Of a stretch of DNA of 64,000 nucleotides, positions 49,875 through 61,150 are shown one piece after another. The stretch comes from Rhabditoides inermis (taxonomy: Eukaryota > Nematoda > Chromadorea > Rhabditida > Rhabditidae): positions 310,001 to 374,000 of the forward strand of contig CAWZYM010000185.1 in NCBI GenBank assembly GCA_963966185.1, given 5' to 3'. Position numbers and translations under genes: made by a program. Below the pieces are notes generated by a model, which was given only the letters and a program-made list of their open reading frames with translations, searched no databases and was not told the origin of the DNA. Within the stretch, counting starts at the first letter, position 1. Every line of letters starts with the position of its first letter.

Positions 49875-51553
49875 CTAATGATGTCCCTCCACATCTCCAT
49901 CCTTCGTGTGACCGTCCTTCATCTGATACGAATGCTTCCAGATTTGGGCCGAACACGCAGAAGAGTGGAATCTGAAGCATTATCGACTTTCGTTGATTCT
50001 TGTCAGGGCTTGTAGGTCAAAGACGAATAATAAAACTATGTTTTGCTCCAAGCTGCTGAACTGTCAAACGCGTTTCGACCTAAACTTTAACTAAAAACTT
50101 GTACTATACTTGTATCATACAATACTTGTACTTGTACTATCCTACTACCTGAACATGTACTATACTTACTTCACGCTCGAAACGAATAAAACGGAATAGG
50201 TTTGAGTAGAGTAAACTTTGCCGAAAGTGGATTTCCGAACCTCCCTAACATGTTTACTGCTCCTATTGTTACCTGAAAAAGACAGTGAGCGGGGCGACAG
50301 CGTAGATGATAGCTGGGTAGGCAGCCGAGCCGCACGCCAGACCCGGCGCGGACGAAGTGCCTATGGGAGATGATCAGGTTCGTGATATACTAGTACAAAG
50401 AAACTAGTAGCTTTCTATTACATTCTACAGGTTCATAATCGTTCTCACTACAATACTATCACTATGAAATCGATTTGATGATGAAGTTGGGCGAATTTGT
50501 GGTGAGAGTAGGGTAGCGCGCGGCGGTGCGAATAGGCTCCGAAGAGGGGATCGCGTGGCTCACCTTCGAACGTGAGCAGTTCGAAGAGTGTGGCGTTGCA
50601 CACGCACAGAAACTTCACCACCTGCTTGCCCGGCTTGCGCAACTGCGCCCGCGGCGACAGAGACGTCAGCCTGCAAGGGTGGGAATGCGAGAGCCGGGTG
50701 ATTGAACCTCTTCCCTCCAGCACAAGATAACCCTACGACCATCTCAGGTTATAAGTGAGGTTATGAACGTTTTCGATTCCGAAGCATTTGATTCGGTTTT
50801 GTTTTATTTAAATACTATTTCAAAGCTCACTTGCTGGCGGTAAGTATGTAGACACTCTGCACGACGACTTGGACGAGTCGCGTGATGTATGTCACCAGGA
50901 GGTACGCCGGCTGAGACTCCGCCATGAACAGGTCGACGCCTGCAACGAAGACTTGCTCACTTTTTCTGAATACTTGAATGCTCAGTAACCGAAATACACA
51001 ACTTGCGACTAATCACTCTTTACTAGTAGCTAGTGGACGTAAGATGTAGCGGTTAAGAACGATCAGTGTAGAGCCGAGAGCTCAGGAATTGGATGGTTCC
51101 TAACATCTTCTCGATGTAGTGTTACATACTAATTTGTTTGTGAGCGTAACAACTCATCATAGTTGGTGATGTTACCGTGAAAATGGATGTCACTTCCCCC
51201 ATTCGTTGCATTCGTGACACGCATTCGACTCACCGATACAGCAGTAGATGATCTCGCCGGCGAGGCCCACGTACAAGAGAATCTCATCGATCACCTCCCC
51301 GTGGTGGTGCAGGTTGAACTGCAGGTGGCGCATCCTGTGACGGAGTGACGTCACGTGACGGAAGAGAAGGTGGAAGAGAGGGAGAGAGAGAGAGAACCCA
51401 CTCGACAACACAGGTAGTCAGGAACGAAGTCATATCGCCCAGGTAATCGTCAGAGAACAGAAGACTGAAATGTTGTTCATAAAATATCGGCTTCTTTTAC
51501 TATGCGGCTCAGACATCCAAGGAAGTGTGGTACCTCATGGGAGTCAGTGGAAA
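49875..51553 (-). CDS. Otopetrin-like proton channel, C-terminal exons (copy 1, 5'-truncated)
   Basis: Minus-strand exons 51,553-51,534 (tiny, tentative), 51,464-51,402, 51,334-51,234, 50,939-50,831, 50,670-50,564, 50,360-50,273, 49,971-49,875. Every junction phase agrees. Motifs: EILLYVGLAGEIIYCC, YITRLVQVVVQSVYILTASK, RKPGKQVVKFLCVCNATLFE LLTFEG, YPAIIYAVAPLTVFF and the near-terminal FRFHSSACSAQIWKHSYQ. The latter (RFHSS.C..eIWK) together with Q..yI and cN..Lf...TFE are hallmarks of otopetrins, multi-pass proton channels of the plasma membrane. About 195 residues are present, roughly the last third of a normal otopetrin. Upstream exons are replaced by the Helitron of duplication unit 2, so this is a truncated copy whose exons remain open. 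Confidence 0.8.
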
Positions 51554-51577
51554 CTGCGTGGGGAAACAGATGCTAAA

Positions 51578-54500
51578 TTATCTTTTAAAAGTACTTCCGT
51601 AAAAAGTGTTGTTTGTGTTAACCTGATTCAAGAAAAGCGCATGCATATATTATTAATTTTCGAAAAATCAAATCGTAAACACCTGAACATGAAAACTAAC
51701 ACAAACTTGCTCTTTCAAACGAATATAGAATAGTTACACGTAACATTCAGAATAATACGATTGTTTTGTTTATTTAGTGTTTTTTGCGGTTTATTATTTA
51801 TGGTTTATCAGTAAAATAAAATGTTATTCGTGATGTTGTTTGACTCAATGTTTCAGGTATAAATGTCAAAAAAAACAAAACATGGAATTATTCAACATTA
51901 ATTATTCAAAAATTATTCAACGTTTTGAAAGAGCAAGTTTGTGTTAGTTTTCATGTTCAGGTGTTTACGATTTGATTTTTCGAAAATTAATAATATATGC
52001 ATGCGCTTTTCTTGAATCAGGTTAACACAAACAACACTTTTTACGGAAGTACTTTTAAAAGATAATATATGTCCTTTTGTTGAATTTCATAGAAATTTTC
52101 TCTCTCGTCTTCATACATGTAACATGTTCTTCTCTCATTATTTCATCAATTTCATTTCAAATTTTTTCGATATTTTCTCGTTCTCTCGTTCTCTCCTTCC
52201 ATTCCTTCCCTCCTTCTCTCCTTCTTTCCTTCTCTCCTCCTCTCCTTTCCTCCTTCTCTCCTCCCATTCCTTCCCTCCTTCTCTCCTTCTCCCCTTCTCT
52301 CCTCCTCTCCTCCTCTCCTTCCCTCCTTCCCTCCTTCCCTCCTTCTTTCCTTCTCTCTTTCTCTCGTTCTCTCTTTCTCTCGTTCTCTCTTTCTCTCGTT
52401 CTCTCGTTATCCCTTTCTCTCTTTCTCTCGTTCTCTAGTTCTCTCGTTCTCTCGTTCTCTCTTTCTCCCTTTCTCTCTTTTCTCTCTTTCTCTCGTTCTC
52501 TCTTTTCTCTCTTTTCTCTCTTTCTCTCGTTCTCTCTTTCTCTCGTTCTCTCGTTCTCTCGTTCTCTCGTTCTCTCGTTCTCTCCGTCTCTCCGTCTCTC
52601 CTTCTCTCCTTCCCTCCTTCCCCCCTTCTCCCTTTCTCTCTTTCTCTCGTTCTCTCGTTCTCTCGTTATCTAGTTCTCTCGTTATTTCGTTTTCTCTTTC
52701 TCTCGTTCTCTCGTTCTCTCGTTCTCTCGTTCTCTCGTTCTCTCGTTCTCGCGTGTCTCCTTCTCTTCTTCTCTCCTTCCCTCCTTCCCTCCTTCTCCCT
52801 TTCTCTTTTTCTCTAGTTCTCCAGTTCTCTCTTTCTCTCGTTCTCTCTTTCTCTCTTTCTCTCTTTCTCTCTTTCTCTCGTTCTCTCGTTCTCTCGTTCT
52901 CTCGTTTCTCGTTCTCTCGTTCTCTCGTTTTCTCCGTCTCTCCGTCTCTCCTTCTCTTCTTCCCTCCTTCCCTCCTACCACCCTCCTTCTCTCTTTCTCT
53001 CGTTCTCTCGTTCTCTAGTTATATCGTTCTCTCTTTCTTTCGTTCTCTCTTTCTCTTGTTCTCTCTTTCTCTTGTTTTCTCGTTCTCTCGTTCTCTCGTT
53101 CTCTCGTTCTCTCTTTATCTCGTTCTCTCTTTCTATCCTTCTCTCGTTCTCTCGTTCTCTCGTTCTCTCGTTCTCTCCGTCTCTCCTTCTCTTCTTCCCT
53201 CCTTCTCTCCTTCTCTCTTTCTCTCTTTCTCTCGTTCTCTATTTCTCTCGTTATATCGTTATATCGTTCTCTCTTTTTCTCGTTCTCTCGTGCTCTCGTT
53301 TTCTCGTTCTCTCGTTCTCTCGTTGTCTCGTTGTCTCGTTGTCTCGTTCTCTCGTTGTCTCGTTCTCTCCTTCTTTCCTTCCCTCCTTCCCGCCTTCTCA
53401 CTTTCTCTCTTTCTCTCGTTCTCTAGTTCTCTCGTTATATCGTTCTCTCTTTCACTCGTTTTCTCTTTCTATCGGTTTCTCTTTCTCTCGTTCTCTCATT
53501 ATCTCTTTCTCTCTTTCTCTCTTTCTCTCTTTCTCTCTTTCTCTCTTTCTCTCTTTCTCTCTTTCTCTCTTTCTCTCTTTCTCTATTTCTCTCTTTCTCT
53601 CTTTCTCTTTTTTCTCTAGTTCTCTCCTTCTCTCCTTCTCTTCTTCTCTCCATCCCTCCTTCCCTCCTTCTCCCTTTCTCTCTTTCTCTCGTTCTCTAGC
53701 TCTCTCGTTATATCGTTCTCTCTTTCTCTCGTTTTCTCTTTCTCTCGTTTTCTCGTTTTCTCGTTCTCTCTTTCTCTCTTTCTCTCCTTCCCTCCTTCCC
53801 TCCTCCTCCCATTCTCTCTTTCTCTCGTTCTCTAATTCTCTCGTTATATCGTTCTCGCTTTCTCTCGTTCTCTCTTTATCTCTTTCTCTCTTTCTTTCGT
53901 TCTCTAGTTCTCTCGTTCTCTCTTTCTATCCTTCTCTTCTTCTCTCCATCCCTCCTTCCCTCCTTCTCCCTTTCTCTCTTTCTCTCGTTCTCTAGCTCTC
54001 TCGTTCTCTTTTTATATCTTTCTCTCTTTCTCTGGTTCTCTCGTTCTCTCGTTCTCTCTTTCTATCCTTCTCTCGTTCTCTCGTTCTCTCGTTCTCTCCG
54101 TCTCTCCTTCCCTCCTTCCCTCCTCTCTTTTTCTCCTTTTCTCTCGTTATATACTCGTTCTCTCGTTCTCTCGTTCTCTCGTTCTCTCGTTCTCTCGTTC
54201 TCTCGTTCTCTCGTTCTCTCGTTCTCTCTTTCTCTCTCCCCTTACTAAATTCCTACTGATCGCAGCCACCAAAGTACATCTGTCTCTCTCCAAACAGCGT
54301 GCTCTCTCGCGTGCTCTCGCGCTCGCCCGCCAGCAGAGGGCTAGCTATCAGCTAGCGTGACTGGAAACGACACCCACCCACACGCTGGCCTTTCGCCTAG
54401 TGCGAGTGCGAGATCGCTCATAACTTCTTTCGGAGAAAAGATACAAAGATGCCGTCAATTAGTGATCTGCCCTATGGAACCGTGCGAATCTAACTAACAT

Positions 54501-54613
54501 AAATTGGAAGACTTCACATTGTTGCTAACATGTCCTTTGGATATCGCTACTTGAAAATTCTGGCGCGAGCCTTATTTTAACCCAAGAGAGAGGGCGCTGC
54601 GCGCCCTCTCTAA
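51578..54613 (+). mobile_element. Helitron copy 3 (3,036 bp)
   Basis: Product of the segmental duplication: same flanks as copy 2 (gatgctaaA ... TGAAATTAGG), same hairpin and CTAA end; differs by a few bases, for example tatactcgtt in place of tatatcgtt near 54,152. Confidence 0.92.
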
Positions 54614-56430
54614 TGAAATTAGGTCGAACAATTTAGTGAATCACTTTCAAGTTTTCATGCAATTTTGTTGTTTTTGCGAATAAGTAGCATACAAATAACA
54701 TGATAGGAATACTTATGATTTCAAAAACCATCTAAAAATGATACAGTACATATGTGGCATTGTGAAATAACTAACCTCTATACAATAAACATACTCGAAC
54801 CAGTGATAATAACCAGATTTTCGGGCTAATGCATCATCGCAAAATATGGGTAACGTATAGTTCTCAATTCGTAGCATAGGAAAATGATTAACTCTTTCGG
54901 TATGGAATCATGCCGGCTGCCGTTTGCAAGTTTGTGTGGCAAAAGATCACTAATTTCAGCTGTCAATGTTTGTAGAAACACAAACTGAAATATGATAACT
55001 AATGAGTTGTGAACGAATGAGTTGTCATACTAAGGAAGTGCAGAAAATAGATTTGAATGACGCCCGTGAAAGGACAAATCGTAAAACTTTTAAGATTCTA
55101 TTATGAAAAAAAGCGAACAAACAAGGCATGCATAACTTTATACTACAGTTTCTAAAGTGAGGTTAGAATGCAATCAAAACGCTTTGTTTTTGTACATAAT
55201 CATAATAATCAACAAGTCTACCTATAGATGGATTGATTGTTCGTGTGTAAAACAGTTGCACTTTTCTAGTTAACTGTGTTAAAGCGTACACAGAAGATTG
55301 ATATTTCATTCAAACAGACACATGCAGCTACTATGACAAATCGAGAACTATATGCATCGTTTTTCACAATCCGGTGCTAACTCAACTTCGAAAATCAGAG
55401 GGTACGCAACCTTTAACTACAAAAATGAAGAAACTTATTTTCCGTGCGGACGACACACCGGGCAGTCGGTGAAAACGATTTCGCAGGCTGCACTATCGGA
55501 AGAGCGTGGTCATTTCTCGTCGCACTTGGAAGAGTACTAGTACTAGATCATTTTCACCGAGTGCCCGGTGTGTGGTCCCGCACAGAAAATAAGTATCTTC
55601 ATTTCTGTAGTTAAATGTACGAATGCCCCAACTATCTCCCTGAAGAAAACTATAAGACTATAACTAACTCTTTACACATGCATTATGCCACTATGAAGAA
55701 TTTTTTTTTTTAAATTATTTATCATTCTCTTCTTTCTCGTCGCGGCGGTAGCGCAGTGGATGTGTGCGCGGCTCTCAATCGAAAGGTCGCGGGTTCGATG
55801 CGGCCCGTGGGCCGAAAGAAGTTCCGCTACCGCGGTGGGTTGGCGACCACCCTGACACGTTGTCAGCCGATAGCCAGAAGACACATCGTCATCGTGGATT
55901 CTCATTGCTGGTTTACTGGAACCATTCTACTGCAACTTCTACCTGTTCATTGTCATTGTTCACAGGCATTTCATGTGTGGCGCATCACTTGTGGTGTAAT
56001 AAATTTATTTTATTTTTTTCTCGCAGAAAAAAAAACACACATGGCGTCTCGTCATTAAAACTTTTTAAGCCTGCTTGTTTCGTATTTTTTTGTGTATCAA
56101 AAAAAAACCGAAATTGGCTGATATCAGCCCGGAAAAGGATTTTGATATATGAAAACTGCTGAAGTAATGTTAGTGAACAAAACGGTTTATTAGCATATTC
56201 ATCGCGATTTGTACAAACAAATAGTGTAACCAAGTGAGACATGACATTCTGACTAGATGAAGAGAAACGAAATGGCCCGGAAACAAGTGAAAAATGAAAG
56301 CGACACACAATCAAATATTGAAATACTGGGTGCACACGGTGTGAGCAGTAGGTTGAGCATCGAAAAGACCTACTCTCTCTATCTATCTCTCTCTCTCTCT
56401 CTTTCTTTCTCTCTTTCTTTCTCTCTTTCT

Positions 56431-57679
56431 CTAATGATGTCCCTCCACATCTCCATCCTTCGTGTGACCGTCCTTCATCTGATACGAATGCTTCCAGATT
56501 TGGGCCGAACACGCAGAAGAGTGGAATCTGAAGCATTATCGACTTTCGTTGATTCTTGTCAGGGCTTGTAGGTCAAAGACGAATAATAAAACTATGTTTT
56601 GCTCCAAGCTGCTGAACTGTCAAACGCGTTTCGACCTAAACTTTAACTAAAAACTTGTACTATACTTGTATCATACAATACTTGTACTTGTACTATCCTA
56701 CTACCTGAACATGTACTATACGATTTGAATAGGCTCGAAACGAGGGGATCGCGTGGCTCACCTTCGAACGTGAGCAGTTCGAAGAGTGTGGCGTTGCACA
56801 CGCACAGAAACTTCACCACCTGCTTGCCCGGCTTGCGCAACTGCGCGCCCGCGGCGACAGAGACGTCAGCCTGCAAGGGTGGGAATGCGAGAGCCGGGTG
56901 ATTGAACCTCTTCCCTCCAGCACAAGATAACCCTACGACCATCTCAGGTTATAAGTGAGGTTTTATGAACGTTTTCGATTCCGAAGCATTTGATTCGGTT
57001 TTGTTTTATTTAAATACTATTTCAAAGCTCACTTGCTGGCGGTAAGTATGTAGACACTCTGCACGACGACTTGGACGAGTCGCGTGATGTATTGTCACCA
57101 GGAGGTACGCCGGCTGAGACTCCGCCATGAACAGGTCGACGCCTGCAAACGAAGACTTGCTCACTTTTTCTGAATACTTGAATGCTCAGTAACCGAAATA
57201 CACAACTTGCGACTAATCACTCTTTACTAGTAGCTAGTGGACGTAAGATGTAGCGGGTTAAGAACGATCAGTGTAGAGCCGAGAGCTCAGGAATTGGATG
57301 GTTCCTAACATCTTCTCGATGTAGTGTTACATACTAATTTGTTTGTGAGCGTAACAACTCATCATAGTTGGTGATGTTACCGTGAAAAATGGATGTCACT
57401 TCCCCCCATTCGTTGCATTCGTGACACGCATTCGACTCACCGATACAGGCAGTAGATGATCTCGCCGGCGAGGAGGCCCACGTACAAGAGAATCTCATCG
57501 ATCACCTCCCCGTGTCGGTGCAGGTTGAACTGCAGGTGGCGCATCCTGTGACGGAGTGACGTCACGTGACGGAAGAGAAGGTGGAGAGAGGAGGGAGACG
57601 AGAGAGAGAACCCACTCGACAACACAGGTAGTCAGGAACGAAGTCATATCGCCCAGGTTAATCGTCAGAGAACAGAAGA
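56431..57679 (-). pseudogene. Otopetrin-like copy 2, broken
   Basis: Exons equivalent to copy 1 are at 57,679-57,616 (64 nt, expected 63), 57,545-57,441 (105, expected 101), 57,142-57,033 (110, expected 109), 56,870-56,762 (109, expected 107) and 56,527-56,431 (97). The exon encoding YPAIIYAVAPLTVFF has been deleted. Four of the five remaining exons carry net insertions that break the frame. Either this is a decayed pseudogene or the right end of unit 2 contains assembly errors. Confidence 0.8.
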
Positions 57680-57985
57680 CTGAAAATGTTGTTCATAAAA
57701 TATCGGCTTCTTTTACTATGCGGCTCAGACATCCAAGGAAGTGTGGTACCTCATGGGAGTCAGTGGAAACTGCGTGGGGAAACAGTTCTCATCATCGCCT
57801 CAAATAGCCACCAGCGAATATACTTGTCTGATACTTGTCTTTCTATAATTTGCTTCGCGCCTATTTACCCGTCACAGAGTGCAACTCGCGCCGGGTTTAC
57901 ATGTTTCCAGCGCGTGCGATTGCGTGGCTGCGTTGTCTACGTTTCAGCGCGGTTACTTATGTGAAAGCGCATGTGTATTGCCTAA

Positions 57986-58459
57986 TTTTCTTTCGAAAAG
58001 TACACGAGTAAAGAGGAGTGGTTTGATTTTGATATAATTCAACTAAAGCACATGCATAAAATCTCTACGCAGCTGACTAAAATTTCAAAACAAGTCTGCT
58101 CTTTTAAAACGATGTTTCAAAACTCTAATTGTTTTCTTGTTAACATGTTGAGTTCAGGTGTTCGGGATACTGTTTCACAGTTTTACTGGTAATCCCAACA
58201 AGTAACTTGCAACAAAATCTGTGTGACAAGATTATAGTGCCTATTATAATTTGCCTTTTCAGCAATTAAAAAGAGCAGGTTTGTTTTGAAATTTTACGTC
58301 AGCCCGCAAAGAGATTTTATGCATGTGCTTTTGTTGAATCTAACAAATGACACACACTAATAAAAAATATATTGTTTTAGGATAGAGAAAAGCGTGTGTG
58401 GCGCGTTGCGCGCGACACAGATCAAAAACAAACGGGCGCCGTTGCGCGCCCGTCCCTAA
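57986..58459 (+). mobile_element. Helitron variant (474 bp)
   Basis: Starts TTTTCTTTCGAAAAGTAC after a host A. Foldback arms lie at about 57,986-58,105 and 58,262-58,370 (aacaagtctgctcttttaa versus ttaaaaagagcaggtttgtt). It ends with a different hairpin, acgggcgc...gcgcccgt, then CCTAA at 58,459 before T. Related 5' end, different 3' end from the main family. Confidence 0.75.
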
Positions 58460-58888
58460 TACGTTTTCTGAACACGGAAACCTCAATTCTCACAAAAATT
58501 GTCAATTTCTATATTCACCCAATTCGTTATTCATATAACATTCAATTGAAAATGTTAACATGTTATGTTCGAATGTTTTCTGTTTTCGAGTATTTTTCAA
58601 AAACATACTACACATGTGTGTTTGTTTTTATTATTATGAATTCATTTCATTGTCCATCTCAATACAATTCAATTGATTTCTTAATTATTTCAAATCTCTT
58701 GAATGCTTATTTCCACATGAGTCACTTCACTTCGACAAATAGTTCATAAATACTTCTAATCCGATTCTTTCGATATGTGTTGAGAAGTTGTTGTGTTGGC
58801 TAGGAATCGAATGATGCAGTAATGAGCACATTATTCTTGAAATGACCAGGGGATAGATGAAGGGTGTACTCAGTTAGCGTGCGATATA

Positions 58889-59013
58889 GGCGCGCGAAAC
58901 AATAGAGACAGATCGAATACGATGAACACCGTATATCGTATTGTATGGAGCTGCAAAGGGCTGAAAAACGAGGTGAATGGGAAATTTCCGCTCTGGCGCG
59001 GACTTTATATAAG
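58889..59013 (+). promoter_or_regulatory. Promoter-like module of receptor C
   Basis: gcgcgcgaaacaatagagac at 58,890, accgtatatcgtattg, acgaggtgaatgggaa, ccgctctggcgcggac, then TATATAAG at 59,006-59,013, 165 bp before the start codon. Best-preserved copy of the module among the receptors. Confidence 0.55.
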
Positions 59014-59177
59014 AAATACGTGCATTGTATCATTGTATGAAAGGGAAGCTTTGTCTTTGTTACGCTACGTGTTTTTAGTTTCAATAACGTTTCGTATTTC
59101 TGGGTTCGTGGAGATCGTATACAAATTCTCGTATATATCACACCGACTCGGGTTCAGAAAACAGTTTTCACAGCACC

Positions 59178-60698
59178 ATGGTTTTTGTGATTGTTTTACA
59201 AACTGCATTTTCGGTCAGATACACAAACTCTGCGTTGTACATTCAAAGTGTTTTCAGGTCATCTCAGTGCTTCTATATATTTTTCTGATTGCAATAATAT
59301 TAAAGTCTAGAAATGTTCATCTGCGATCGTCGTTCTTCAAGCTATTCTGCGCTACAGGTGAACTGTTTTCGTGACATAAAGTAGCGGTCAGTCTCTTCCA
59401 AACACTCCCAAATGACCTCGAAAGACTTCGGAAGCGGTCAGTCTCTTCCAAACACTCCCAAATGACCTCGAAAGACTTCGGAATCGCTTTTCGAATCGCG
59501 CCCAGAACAATTCCGAGTTGCTTTCGAAATCATTCCGAAGAGATGACCGCAATGGGATGGCTGATGCAATTTTGCATCTGATGCATCTGATGCATGGCTG
59601 ATGCATCTGATGCATCATGCATCTGATGCATCTGATGCACCCTTTCTGTCCCTCAGACTGACCGCACCTATTCTAACCACACACATTTCAGGCATGGCCG
59701 ATATCTGCCTGGCAATCACTCAAGGCGCTTTTAATAAACTCGTTGGCATTCGCCTCAAAGACAAACATGAATTGGATGTGTGCTACATCATACTCAACAC
59801 TATCATTTACCCGTCCAATGGCGCCCACTTCAACGGCATCATTCTCATGGCAGTGAACCGATTCACTTGCGTCTATTCGCCCTCCAAACATAATCAGGTA
59901 GTATCACTTAACTGAATCACAGCTCATCTGCCGTGTTTAGTGGTGGACGCGCCAATTAACTTTTCGACTGACCATAGTTGCTTTCATCATTCCGATATGT
60001 GTTGTGTCCCGGTTCACTACTACTGCCTTGCCTCAATTCATCCAAACCGATGGCTTGTACAAATACATTAGCATGGATTACGACTTTCAAGCGGTACTTG
60101 AACCACATCATTTTGATTTTTCCACGTTTTCTCAGGGAATGGCTATGATCGGTATATGCGTCGTTTCCACAACGAGTTTAATCAACACCGTGCTCTGCAT
60201 TCTCACTATTGCATTGTGGAAGCGTTTGAAAAAATCGTCGAACTCCGCCAAGAAGATCAAACAAGTGAACCTGCATCAACTACATATGTATACTTGTTCA
60301 TAAATCCATTATCAATTTGTAGGACCGCAATCTGTTCGTTTTCACTGGTCTTGCCACACTAATCGATATAGTTCTTTGTGTGCAACAGGTGAGATGATTG
60401 ATTCTTATCATTCTAAAAACAGTGTCGTTCAGGTAACCGTCAAGTATGCGATTGACAATGCGGATACCGAGCTGATGGTATTTGCATATAGACAAGTAAC
60501 ATGGATTACGTCACTCATGATATACATGTCACCCTATTCGATACTGGTATTGAGTGGCGAGTTGAGAAAAGAGGTGATTTTTTTTACCAGGAGCGTTATC
60601 ATTCAGTTTTTTTATAGATTGCCAGGCGTCTCCCATGGGTACGAAAACGAACAATTTCTGTATCGACACTCTCTCAAACTCAGATTACTCGACTGTAA
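59178..60698 (+). CDS. Receptor C: Srg/Srv-like 7TM chemoreceptor (303 aa), intact
   Basis: Exons 59,178-59,213, 59,258-59,357, 59,692-59,897, 59,941-60,093, 60,136-60,264, 60,323-60,388, 60,433-60,573, 60,618-60,698; 912 nt, no internal stop, all GT/AG. Helices are recognisable: VISVLLYIFLIAIIL, the segment around MADICLAITQGAFNKLVGI, HFNGIILMAVNRFTCVYSPS (helix 3 with NRF motif), LTIVAFIIPICVVS, GICVVSTTSLINTVLCILTI, FVFTGLATLIDIVLC, WITSLMIYMSPYSILVLSG. The tail RRLPWVRKRTISVS is basic. Exons 4 and 8 are each two codons shorter than in A and B. Intron 2 (334 bp versus 46 bp in B) has been enlarged by a MITE. A promoter-like module with TATATAAG lies upstream. Probable chemosensory receptor by family. 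Confidence 0.87.
59388..59665. mobile_element. MITE and (GATGCATCT)n repeat in receptor C intron 2
   Basis: The left end gcggtcagtctcttccaaac occurs twice in tandem (59,390 and 59,434); the right end is cagactgaccgcacc at 59,655. Between lies a run of gatgcatct units (59,575-59,640). Same TIR family as 5365-5527 and 14,651-14,745. Confidence 0.75.
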
Positions 60699-61047
60699 TG
60701 AAGTTGAGTTGTGTTGTAAGTTGTGAATGTTTGCGGGTTACTTATGAACAACAATAAATACAATCTCAAAGCTCGAATAACTTTTGTTTTGTGTCTGTAA
60801 TTTTTTTTGCTTCATTGATGTGCATATAGCCATAGCAACGCCTTTTTGTCACTTCCTACAACGCTTATTAGTCAACTTTCCACTACGTTTCGGGTGTCTT
60901 GCTGCAGTAATCAAGTGAAACAGTATTCGTGCCGCTTTATCTCGCGGTCTGAGTCACTATCGGATAGAGGAATAGCAGAGGAGAAACGATTGAAATATTT
61001 GTTTGTTTTGTGAATCGTAAAAAGAGTGAGAGTGAGACGTTAGAGGT

Positions 61048-61150
61048 TCACTTCTTGACAGCCCACGACTGCTTCAATTGAGTGAAGTAGGCGTCTCTAT
61101 CCAGGTGCTGCCCAGCCACCACCACCACTCGCGCCGACTCCTTATCTTTC
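61048..61150 (-). pseudogene. Receptor F: last exon of an Srab-like receptor
   Basis: One exon with a good acceptor (TTTTCAG|GAAAG) encodes RVVVVAGQHLDRDAYFTQLK QSWAVKK and TGA, nearly the same tail as receptors D and E. The upstream exons expected within 1 kb to the right were not found, so this is a relic. It keeps the convergent position relative to receptor C. Confidence 0.65.

Larger units (their letters stand above)
45009..51568. repeat. Tandem duplication unit 1 (~6,560 bp)
   Basis: Unit 1 contains the Helitron copy, an AT-rich segment, a foldback MITE, a tRNA-like sequence and 3' otopetrin exons. Unit 2 begins at 51,569 with the same gatgctaaattatcttttaa. The offset between equivalent points is 6,560 bp before the satellite ends and 6,555-6,556 bp after. 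The junction gggaaacag|atgctaaa has no target duplication and little microhomology. Confidence 0.92.
51569..57782. repeat. Tandem duplication unit 2
   Basis: Nearly identical to unit 1 from 51,569 to about 56,720. Then ~300 bp are missing (equivalent of ~50,180-50,530, including one otopetrin exon), and from 56,740 to 57,680 there are many one-base insertions relative to unit 1. At 57,782 the sequence leaves the unit (gggaaacag|ttctcatc). Confidence 0.9.
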
